From a virus, in IMG/VR virus record IMGVR_UViG_3300027779_000046, positions 1-47,087 of that record: a stretch of DNA of 47,087 bases; one strand, written 5' to 3'. The notes under the pieces were generated by a model, which worked only from the letters and a program-made list of their open reading frames with translations, did not search any database and was not told the DNA's origin. Made by a program: the position numbers and the translations under genes. Positions within the stretch are counted from its first letter, which is position 1; each line of letters opens with the position of its first letter. Positions 40,997 through 47,087 of this stretch are shown piece by piece.

Positions 40997-43285
40997 ATGG
41001 CTGAAGAAAAAGTAACAGTGACAGGAACCACTAAATCGGATCCGTCTGAAGTATCTGCGCGCAGAAAATGGCAGGAAGATGTTTCCAGTCAATTAGGTGC
41101 AGATGCTATAGCTAGCGGAATGTTTGTAAATCAAATGAAAGATTCTTTTGATAAGCAGTCTCAATTTTGGACAAACACACTTCGCCATGGCGATATGAGA
41201 AATCTCTTACTTGAAAAAATTGAAGGACATACGTATAGAAGTTCTCAAATTTTAGAGGGATACGTTGATTTTATAAAAGATGCTGAGCGTAAGAAACTAG
41301 AAGCCGCCATGGAAGCTGCGCGCCTAAAAGGTAAAGATAAAGATAAAGGTCCAGAAAATCAGAAAACCAAAGAACTCGAATTCAGTTGGGGTGGAATTGC
41401 TGCTGGAATGGCTGGTGCATTAGGTGCAGGACTTCTTGCATTTAAAGATAAATGGGGTACCATGTTTACTGGTTTTACCTCTGAACTTGATGAGTTCGGT
41501 AAGCCAAAAGTAGGTTTTTTTGCCGGCCTGAAAAAATGGCTAGGTTTTGGAGATGAAGCCCCGGCCATTAAAGAACTTGGTAAAGCTAAAAGTGGATTCT
41601 TTTTTAATTTGAAAAAGTACTTCGGATTTGAACAAAAATTTCCAGATGAACTCTCAAAAAATAAAGCTGGATATTTTGATGATCTTAAAAAGTTTTTAAA
41701 ATTTGATACTACTCAGGCTACTGCAAAAAATTGGAAAGGTGGTTTTACTAAAGATTTGAATAAAATGTTAGAGTGGAGTGGTGATCAAGGTAAATTCACC
41801 GATGCCGCTAAGAAGAAGTTTTTTCAAACACAAAATAATATGTTGAAGTGGATGGATAAAGCTGAGGATTTATCCGCCGCAGATAAAGCCGGCTTCTTGA
41901 AGAAGCAATCAAAAATGTTAGAGTGGATGGCTAAACATACTGATGGTATGGATAAGTCTAAGATAAAATTCCTAAAAGATCAATCAAAATTTTTAAAATT
42001 TGCTGAAGGAGCAGAAGGTTTATCCGATGCAGCAAAGATAAAATTCTTGAAAAAACATGCTAACATATTAGCTATTGCCGATGATGTAGTTGATGCAAGT
42101 CATGCAGCTAAAAACTCTTTCTTTGCAAAACAATTAAAAATGTTGGGTCTAGAACCAAAAGATGTTGAGGGAATTCAATTTAAAAAAGAAGGTATGTTTT
42201 CTAAATTGAAAACTAAAATTTTTCACATAGGTGACGATGTTTCAGAAACTATTAGTAAGTCTAAAACTAGTTTCACCGCGAGAATGTCCAAATTTTTAAC
42301 ATTTCCAGCGCTCGATGAAACCAGTAAATTAGGACAAGTTAAAACCGGTTTCCTAACTGCGATGGATAATATGTTAGGAACATTACTAAAAATTACAAAA
42401 GGCTTTTTTAAATTAGTAAACGTACTTAACTTTAATGCTCTTGGATTTTTAAATGCAGAGGCTCTGGCACATCCAATAAAAACATTTGAATCTTTTAAAG
42501 CCTCAATAGGTAAATCATTTGGTCCAGAAGGAGCATTCACTAAAATCTCTAATACATTTAAAGCTATAATGGCTCCTTTCGAGACTTGGATGAAACCTAT
42601 AAAAGGTATATTAAAATATGTGAAAATAATCGGAAAACTTATAGGTAAGATTTTTATTCCTATTGGTTTCTTATTTGCCGCGTTTGATGTTATAACAAAC
42701 GTTATGAAGGGTTATGAAGAGGGTGGCATTACAGGCGCAATAGGGTCGGGTATAGAGTCTATATTCGATGATGTATTGTTCGCTATCCCAAATCTTTTGG
42801 GTGAGGCAGTTGCTTGGATATTAAAGAAATTTGATTTTAATAATGCGGTAGAATTTATTGATAAAAATTTAAGAGATGCCGACGGTAATTTTTCTTTATT
42901 TACCGGCATTAAAAAAATATTTACTATGGCAGTTGATGCTCTTACGGAACACCTTATAGACCCAGTATTCCTATTCTTTCAAAACCTCCCCCAATATATT
43001 GCGGGAATGTTAATGGATATGGGTAAAATGGGTAGATTTGCCGCAGATCGATTGTTTTCGGATGAAACTGTAGCACGTGCTGAAATGGAAAGAAATGATC
43101 CCGCCGCTTACCGAAAAATGATAGAAGCTGAAAAAAAACAACGAGAATTAATAGAAGCGAAGGAAAATAAAGGTGGGGGGGCTACGTTAAATAATGTGGA
43201 TTCCAGTTCAGTTAATTCATCTACTGTTTATACACAAGTAACTAAACCGGATGCGGGCAGAAAGAGCAAAGATCCTTTGAAATAA
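40997..43285 (+). CDS. Tape measure protein (gp29 position) with 25-residue repeats
   Basis: 762 residues. It carries typical tape measure features: a charged N-terminal helical head, a Gly/Ala-rich segment (GGIAAGMAGALGAGLLAFKD, 131-150), a long helical repeat zone (about 169-470), and a hydrophobic region near 535-570 (IIGKLIGKIFIPIGFLFAAF) plus another near 590-620. About 12 repeats of near 25 residues have the form K-x-K-x-F-x-x-x-x-x-x-[ML]-L-x-[WF]. The length would predict a tail of about 110 nm at roughly 1.5 angstrom per residue. AAGGA is 6 bases upstream of the ATG. Position after gp26/extension supports the assignment. The sequence is not close to T4 gp29. Confidence 0.82.
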   Translation: MAEEKVTVTGTTKSDPSEVSARRKWQEDVSSQLGADAIASGMFVNQMKDSFDKQSQFWTNTLRHGDMRNLLLEKIEGHTYRSSQILEGYVDFIKDAERKKLEAAMEAARLKGKDKDKGPENQKTKELEFSWGGIAAGMAGALGAGLLAFKDKWGTMFTGFTSELDEFGKPKVGFFAGLKKWLGFGDEAPAIKELGKAKSGFFFNLKKYFGFEQKFPDELSKNKAGYFDDLKKFLKFDTTQATAKNWKGGFTKDLNKMLEWSGDQGKFTDAAKKKFFQTQNNMLKWMDKAEDLSAADKAGFLKKQSKMLEWMAKHTDGMDKSKIKFLKDQSKFLKFAEGAEGLSDAAKIKFLKKHANILAIADDVVDASHAAKNSFFAKQLKMLGLEPKDVEGIQFKKEGMFSKLKTKIFHIGDDVSETISKSKTSFTARMSKFLTFPALDETSKLGQVKTGFLTAMDNMLGTLLKITKGFFKLVNVLNFNALGFLNAEALAHPIKTFESFKASIGKSFGPEGAFTKISNTFKAIMAPFETWMKPIKGILKYVKIIGKLIGKIFIPIGFLFAAFDVITNVMKGYEEGGITGAIGSGIESIFDDVLFAIPNLLGEAVAWILKKFDFNNAVEFIDKNLRDADGNFSLFTGIKKIFTMAVDALTEHLIDPVFLFFQNLPQYIAGMLMDMGKMGRFAADRLFSDETVARAEMERNDPAAYRKMIEAEKKQRELIEAKENKGGGATLNNVDSSSVNSSTVYTQVTKPDAGRKSKDPLK
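41500..42390 (+). repeat. Tape measure repeat zone
   Basis: Codes about twelve repeats; four consecutive ones are exactly 25 residues long, each beginning with KKKFFQTQ, KAGFLKKQ, KIKFLKDQ and KIKFLKKH. Flanking copies are 24-27 residues and more diverged (KAKSGFFFNLKKYFGF, KNKAGYFDDLKKFLKF). Confidence 0.75.
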
Positions 43286-43310
43286 GAATAGCCCTTTCTG
43301 CTTTTTAATT

Positions 43311-44228
43311 TTATTCTTCGTCTGCTAATTTGGCGAAGTAGGAAAGGCTGCTAGCATCTCCTTCTTTGGATGATCCTTCATCCGAATTACCACTTTGAGT
43401 TGGCTGAGGAGTAGGCCTATGAGGAACCCCATCAAAAGGCATTGAGTCAACTGGTCCAATTACAGTTTCCGCTGCTCTTTGCATATTAGGATCAACTCCA
43501 CTACCAAGAACCTTATTAAGTCTTGCTTTAAGATCCTCATAAGATTTAAAATTATCTGGCTTGAGAAAGTCTTGGAGAGAATATTGCTGTTTCCATGCAG
43601 TTTCTAATTTTTCATCATCTTCAAATAATGGTGTTGGAGCCGCAAATTCAGCTTTATCGTAATTAGTAAAACCTTCTACCTTACGAATTTTTAATTTAAA
43701 ATTTGCACCTTCCCAAAAATCAAATGGATTAACAGAAGTTTCATCTTCGAATTGAGGATTCATTTGATCATTAATCTTATCAAATATTTTCTTTCCGAAC
43801 TTGAACAAAAACGTTTTACCTTCATTTTCAGGACGTTTTGAATCTTCAATGACCATAATATTAGTATAATAAGTCAAACGTCTTTTTTGTTTACGAACAA
43901 TATCTCTATTAGCTTCGAGACCGGTATCCCAAAGTTTAGAATTATATTCAGAAACTGGATCTTTATTACCATTAGTAGTAAGACTATTTTCAATATACCA
44001 TCCACCTGGTCCTTGAAAACCATGATTGAAAACGCGTACCCATGGAAGATCTTCTCCCTCAACAGGAGGAAGAAATCTAATAACAGCATAACCGTTACCA
44101 GCTTTATCTAGATCTGCTTTCCAGAATCTATCATCTACTCCAATTTGGGGACTGTTAATTTTATTAAGCTCTTCGGAGAGGCGGCTTAATGAGGAACCTC
44201 TTTTCTTTTTCATATCTGCAAACGACAT
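43311..44228 (-). CDS. gp32: Single-stranded DNA-binding protein gp32, zinc site lost
   Basis: 305 residues (T4 gp32: 301). It coats single-stranded DNA and organises replication and recombination. The N-terminal basic KKKRGSS (7-13) corresponds to the LAST cooperativity motif of T4. The core has DDRFWKADLDKAGNGYAVIR, FLPPVEGEDLPWVRVFNHGF and GGWYIENSLTTNGNKDP. The C-terminal acidic tail ends SLSYFAKLADEE, the interaction tail. Of the T4 zinc ligands H64, C77, C87 and C90, only a His (H69) is preserved: Ser82 stands for the first Cys, one is deleted and Ser93 replaces the last. The start has AAGGAG upstream, and a sigma70-like promoter is at 44295-44323. It converges with the tape measure gene, 25 bases apart. 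Confidence 0.95.
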   Translation of the reverse strand: MSFADMKKKRGSSLSRLSEELNKINSPQIGVDDRFWKADLDKAGNGYAVIRFLPPVEGEDLPWVRVFNHGFQGPGGWYIENSLTTNGNKDPVSEYNSKLWDTGLEANRDIVRKQKRRLTYYTNIMVIEDSKRPENEGKTFLFKFGKKIFDKINDQMNPQFEDETSVNPFDFWEGANFKLKIRKVEGFTNYDKAEFAAPTPLFEDDEKLETAWKQQYSLQDFLKPDNFKSYEDLKARLNKVLGSGVDPNMQRAAETVIGPVDSMPFDGVPHRPTPQPTQSGNSDEGSSKEGDASSLSYFAKLADEE

Positions 44229-44294
44229 ATTTCTCCTTGTATCTGCTTTGTTTCGATTTTTTCGTTATATCCACGCTGTCATAATATAACTATT

Positions 44295-44323
44295 ATTATA
44301 ACCTAAATCTTACTGAATTTCAA
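44295..44323 (-). promoter_or_regulatory. Sigma70-like promoter of gp32
   Basis: On the minus strand TTGAAA (44318-44323) and TATAAT (44295-44300) are separated by 17 bases, an excellent host-type promoter. The -35 lies inside the end of gp59. It leaves a 5' leader of about 60 bases before the gp32 ATG, in a window otherwise marked by late promoters. Confidence 0.6.
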
Positions 44324-44906
44324 GTACTTTTTTCAAAGTATCTTTACTACTATTAAGATCATGGTTAAAGAAAGGTTTATACTTCATACACATCTTGAAG
44401 TAGTCCGGCCACACTATTGTATCCTGCAACTCTTCATTAAATTTTGGTATAAAGTTCAAAATATCATCCAATATAATAAATGTTTCAATATTTATTTTTT
44501 TCGCTAAAACATAACGAAATATTGGAGGATGTTGTCCATCGATTATTTCAAACAAACTGTCGAAATTTTCTGGGTTATCATCCATGATACTTGTACAATC
44601 GGAACGGAAGTTGTATTGTAAACTCTCAATACGTTTTTTCCATTCCAGATAAGTTGATACACACCTTTCGCCAAATGCATCACCTATCCACATATTTATA
44701 TTACTTGAAAAATTAGATACTAAAAAATCTACTAATTCTCCGCTATTATATTCTCGAGATAATTTCTTAAAGAAAAATCTTTCTTTTCGCTTATTAAAAG
44801 ACGATAAAGTTACATTACATTTTCCATTATATTTAAAATAATCATACTCTGATGTAAAGTGTAATTTTAAAGCTGTGTAAGTACTATAACATTCAAAATC
44901 ATTCAT
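44310..44906 (-). CDS. gp59: Helicase loader gp59
   Basis: 198 residues (T4 gp59: 217). The N-terminal FECYSTYTALKLHFTSEYDY then FKYNGKCNV is the family signature; the LEWKKRIESLQYNF and HPPIFRYVLAKKINIETFII parts are in the C-terminal domain. gp59 places the gp41 helicase on gp32-coated forks. Start overlaps the small membrane gene by ATGA. In T4, genes 59, 32 and 33 are also neighbours (59-32-33 region), consistent with this replication block. Confidence 0.93.
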   Translation of the reverse strand: MNDFECYSTYTALKLHFTSEYDYFKYNGKCNVTLSSFNKRKERFFFKKLSREYNSGELVDFLVSNFSSNINMWIGDAFGERCVSTYLEWKKRIESLQYNFRSDCTSIMDDNPENFDSLFEIIDGQHPPIFRYVLAKKINIETFIILDDILNFIPKFNEELQDTIVWPDYFKMCMKYKPFFNHDLNSSKDTLKKVLEIQ

Positions 44907-45088
44907 AATTTAATTGCAATATAAAGCAGGAGTAAATTGGCTACAGCTAATTCAATCACGAGAAGAGTATGATACCAAACCCATCTAGATTCATATGTTT
45001 TATCTCTTTCCAATTCGACTTTTGTTTTACCATCTTGTAATTTAGGTAGCCAAATATTTTCCCAACTTTGTTTAATTTTTTTAAACAT
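44903..45088 (-). CDS. Small single-helix membrane protein
   Basis: 61 residues. Residues 1-35 are charged and amphipathic (FKKIKQSWENIWLPKLQDGK) and 38-60 form one hydrophobic helix (WYHTLLVIELAVANLLLLYI), followed by a Lys-Leu end. N-in topology is likely. It is embedded between gp33 and gp59 with a 4-base overlap, so it is probably made early or middle with them. Function unknown; anchoring a replication component at the membrane or a superinfection role are guesses. Confidence 0.65.
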   Translation of the reverse strand: MFKKIKQSWENIWLPKLQDGKTKVELERDKTYESRWVWYHTLLVIELAVANLLLLYIAIKL

Positions 45089-45098
45089 TTGTTGTCTC

Positions 45099-45359
45099 TC
45101 ATATTGGTAATTTTGATGTTGCTCGAATAAAATTTAAATCTTCTGCTTCTTTTCTTAATGATCTTTTAAGATCTGTTGAAATTAAAGAAGCCGCCGTTTC
45201 ATATTCTAATGTATGTTTCTCACAATAATATAATATAGCATCCATTATAGGCATTTTATCAGATAAAGTTTTTACCTCTATATTAAATTTTTCAGGTGTT
45301 AACATCTTAATCAAATTTTTCTTATCTAGTTCAACCTTTTTCGCCATAGTCCCCATCAT
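45099..45359 (-). CDS. gp33: Late transcription co-activator gp33
   Basis: 86 residues from the first Met, or 82 from the Met at 45347. The block NLIKMLTPEKFNIEVKTLSD, followed by MPIMDAILYYCEKHTLEYET and LISTDLKRSLRKEAEDLNFI, is the gp33 family pattern; T4 gp33 has 112 residues. gp33 binds the RNA polymerase beta flap and couples the gp55 sigma factor to the sliding clamp. Its presence agrees with the TATAAATA-type elements ahead of virion genes. Overlaps the preceding gene by 17 or 29 bases, depending on the start. Neither start has a strong ribosome site. Confidence 0.85.
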   Translation of the reverse strand: MMGTMAKKVELDKKNLIKMLTPEKFNIEVKTLSDKMPIMDAILYYCEKHTLEYETAASLISTDLKRSLRKEAEDLNFIRATSKLPI

Positions 45360-45801
45360 ATTTGTGTAGTGTTTCAGCCTTAGCTATAATTAAATGAGCA
45401 AACCGTGTATTTGGTTTTACTGTAGTTTCGCCAGTAGGATTATACAAAGTAGCACCGGCGTAATCTTTAAATCCTGAATCATATATTGAACTTATAATTA
45501 AAACACCGTTTCTATTAAAAGAACTTCTGCCAAGAAGAATTGCAATTTCTCCTTCTGCTATATCAACATGTTGTTTAGATTGAATTTGATAAGTGGCGCC
45601 ATGGTCTAAAGTAAAATTGCCATTTCCATCAACCTTTTGTTCTATTAATTTTCTATGTTCTTTTTTGTCTTCATCCATGTGCATTGGACCAGCGCCAACT
45701 CGATAAACCTTATCGATTCGTAAATCAATAGTATTAGGTTGTATCATTGTTTCATCTATATTCGTTACCTCAGTAGAGGCATTCACAGGATGTACAAACA
45801 T
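45331..45801 (-). CDS. dCTP deaminase/dUTPase-fold nucleotidohydrolase
   Basis: 156 residues (E. coli Dcd: 193). Family motifs: QPNTIDLRID (21-30), GRSSFNRNGV (91-100) and IYDSGFKDYAGATLYNPTG (106-124). In dCTP deaminases the last motif carries a catalytic Glu just before the YN pair; here Thr118 is in that place. The dUTPase catalytic Asp is preserved as D108. So the protein may hydrolyse dUTP (or a modified dNTP) and not deaminate. It ends KYDGDYGEKG, like the C-terminal tail of Dcd. It follows the amidotransferase by a TAATG junction, in a nucleotide-metabolism cluster. Confidence 0.8.
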   Translation of the reverse strand: MFVHPVNASTEVTNIDETMIQPNTIDLRIDKVYRVGAGPMHMDEDKKEHRKLIEQKVDGNGNFTLDHGATYQIQSKQHVDIAEGEIAILLGRSSFNRNGVLIISSIYDSGFKDYAGATLYNPTGETTVKPNTRFAHLIIAKAETLHKYDGDYGEKG

Positions 45802-46412
45802 TATTCTCCAAAATGATAGGGATTTTCTTTAGTTTTAAATTTCCACTTTTCTTCTAAAACACCAGTTCCATAATCTAACTTCCACATTATATTTGGTACT
45901 GCCGGTGTTGATCCTTCAAACTTAGTTGAAGAAAAAGAAGCACTGTCTTTAAACAAAGGACTGATTTCGTTACGAAAAACATATATTTGATTTTCATGAT
46001 ATAACATGCAAGCAAAAGTTCCATCTACTTCATTTAGATCTTCATTTAATGCTTGATCAAATAACCATTCCGTATCCCAATCACCTTCAAATTTTCCTTC
46101 TTTAATAATACCATTATGCCACAAATATGATTTGTCTTTTTCAGCGGGATGAATAAATCTACCTGTTGCTAAATCAGTATTATTAACTTCTTTTGATGTT
46201 GGTGCTTGTTGATGCACTACACAATAATCCCAATTTCCATCTAATAAATCTAAATCTAAAGGCCCGTAAGATTTTGTTTGAGATTTAAGGTCTAGGCCAT
46301 CATCAGTATACAAAAACTGAGAAACAGAATGTGATTCTTCCCCGCGGTATCTATTTAGGTCAACTAATTTAAGTAAAAGCTTTTTATCTTTACTTGCTGA
46401 AATACTACACAT
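45801..46412 (-). CDS. Class II glutamine amidotransferase, partner of QueC
   Basis: 203 residues. Ntn-hydrolase features: Cys2 directly after the start Met (MCSISA) as nucleophile once Met is removed; RYRGEESHS (21-29) as the Arg-Gly loop; VVHQQAPTS (65-73); the oxyanion pair N100-G101 (WHNGIIKEG); DTEWLFDQA (113-121); and DGTFACMLYH (130-139) with R147. So it can release ammonia from glutamine, but no synthetase domain is fused. It overlaps QueC by 8 bases. Fused GAT-QueC proteins are known in archaea and some phages, converting preQ0 to archaeosine. A two-gene version of this is the best reading. An AsnB-like fragment is the alternative. Confidence 0.82.
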   Translation of the reverse strand: MCSISASKDKKLLLKLVDLNRYRGEESHSVSQFLYTDDGLDLKSQTKSYGPLDLDLLDGNWDYCVVHQQAPTSKEVNNTDLATGRFIHPAEKDKSYLWHNGIIKEGKFEGDWDTEWLFDQALNEDLNEVDGTFACMLYHENQIYVFRNEISPLFKDSASFSSTKFEGSTPAVPNIMWKLDYGTGVLEEKWKFKTKENPYHFGE

Positions 46413-47087
46413 GCCAGTCTATCTCTTTTTGATATGGAATTGGATCCGGATCACCAATATTCATAAATGCCTTAATACGTTCACTACATGATGGACATGT
46501 ACCACAACTTTTTCCCTCTGCATCCGGATCATAACAAGTTAAAGTATGTTGTAATAAATTGTATGTTCTCAATTCTTTACAAATTTTAAGTTCTTCTGTT
46601 TTGCTCAATAAAGAAAACGGTGCAATAATTTTTGTTTTAAATGTTCTATTTAAAACTGTGATCCCATTAAGTGCATCAACAAAAGCTTGACTAGTATCCC
46701 AATAACCATATTCATCATGAACTTGAAGACCACAAAAAATATATTCCGCCTTTACCACTTCTGCAAAAGCACAAGCGTTACTCAATAACATCATATTTCT
46801 AAATGGAACATATGTTACGGGTTGAGGATCTCCTAATACTTCTTTAATGTCGGGCATATCAATATCAGTACCAGATATATTTGCACTAATAGGTTGAACC
46901 AATTCTCCAAAATAACCAATATCTAATTGTTTATGTGCCACACCTAATTCTTTACATAAGTCTCTTGCTTTTCCACATTCAGCTACTTGTTTTTGTCCGT
47001 AATTAAATGTTAAAGCAAATACTTTTTCTGGTCCATAATGACGAGCCAACATCATTGTAACAATAGAACTATCCATGCCGCCTGATA
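46405..47087 (-). CDS. queC: 7-cyano-7-deazaguanine synthase QueC (partial)
   Basis: Cut at its N-terminus by the right edge. The visible part begins with the PPi-binding motif SGGMDSS (SGG encoded at 47077-47085, continuing from outside the window), so the annotated start lies further right. Other features are LTFNYGQKQ, YVPFRN (89-94 from the first visible Met), CGLQVHDEYGYWDTSQAFVD and the zinc site C181, C191, C194, C197 (CGTCPSC). QueC makes preQ0 from 7-carboxy-7-deazaguanine, ammonia and ATP. It is part of the queuosine/archaeosine pathway; in phages it usually serves 7-deazaguanine DNA modification, or host tRNA queuosine. QueD, QueE and FolE are not in the window. Confidence 0.92.
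   Translation of the reverse strand, partial: SGGMDSSIVTMMLARHYGPEKVFALTFNYGQKQVAECGKARDLCKELGVAHKQLDIGYFGELVQPISANISGTDIDMPDIKEVLGDPQPVTYVPFRNMMLLSNACAFAEVVKAEYIFCGLQVHDEYGYWDTSQAFVDALNGITVLNRTFKTKIIAPFSLLSKTEELKICKELRTYNLLQHTLTCYDPDAEGKSCGTCPSCSERIKAFMNIGDPDPIPYQKEIDWHV

Noticed and set aside
43264-43320. Possible bidirectional terminator between the tape measure and gp32 genes
   Set aside because: Only a 5-base AT-rich CAAAG/CTTTG hairpin and a loose AAGAATA/TATTCTT pairing; no GC stem followed by a T run.
44229-44309. tRNA gene or other RNA gene in the gap before gp32
   Set aside because: The 81-base gap is too AT-rich and lacks cloverleaf pairing; promoter and leader explain it.

Overview
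This window is part of the genome of a T4-like tailed phage (contractile-tail myovirus). The DNA is AT-rich, genes are packed end to end with many 1-4 base overlaps, and the T4 virion core is recognisable from protein sequence: gp16, gp15, gp14, gp13, gp8, a gp7-position protein, gp6, gp25, gp5, a gp27-like hub, gp53, gp48, gp4, a gp19-family tube protein, gp26, a tape measure, gp32, gp59 and gp33. The style of the proteins (DUF4815 giant baseplate protein, fibres starting with a DTFDLWRTRTN-type motif, 2-oxoglutarate oxygenases between neck genes) is that of marine T4-like phages of cyanobacteria and SAR11-type alphaproteobacteria. No gene fixes the host. I see no photosystem gene. A predicted membrane-anchored c-type cytochrome suggests a host with periplasmic cytochrome maturation.

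Layout. (1) 1-1341, minus strand: terminase small subunit gp16, then a small membrane protein, a cytochrome c-like protein and the start of another membrane protein that leaves the window. (2) 1348-6972, minus: neck and tail-completion genes gp15, gp14, a 67-residue protein and gp13, with two oxygenase-fold proteins, a glycosyltransferase and an unknown protein. (3) 7007-11918, minus: adhesion and fibre-like genes, two of which carry Tyr/Gly-rich octapeptide repeats. (4) 11911-38302, minus: baseplate cluster from DUF4815 (2043 aa) through gp8, a giant 2271-aa gp7-position protein, gp6, gp25, an 1185-aa unknown protein, gp5, a gp27-like hub, gp53 and gp48. (5) 38357-43285, plus: gp4, an unknown protein, tube protein, gp26 with a likely programmed -1 frameshift extension, and the tape measure. 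(6) 43311-47087, minus: DNA replication, late-transcription and nucleotide genes: gp32, gp59, a small membrane protein, gp33, a dCTP deaminase/dUTPase-fold protein, a class II glutamine amidotransferase and a QueC that is cut by the right edge.

How it works together. Regions 2-5 build the head-tail neck, tail, baseplate and fibres. gp26 and its frameshift product probably chaperone the tape measure, as G/GT do in lambda-like tails. gp33 (with gp55, not in this window) should direct late transcription, and five TATAAATA/GATAAATA elements sit at the expected places, including a divergent pair in the 54-base gap at 38303-38356. QueC plus the amidotransferase suggest 7-deazaguanine synthesis, possibly for modified DNA. 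No tRNA, rRNA, CRISPR array, insertion sequence or integrase was seen. No gene-free stretch exceeds 300 bases.
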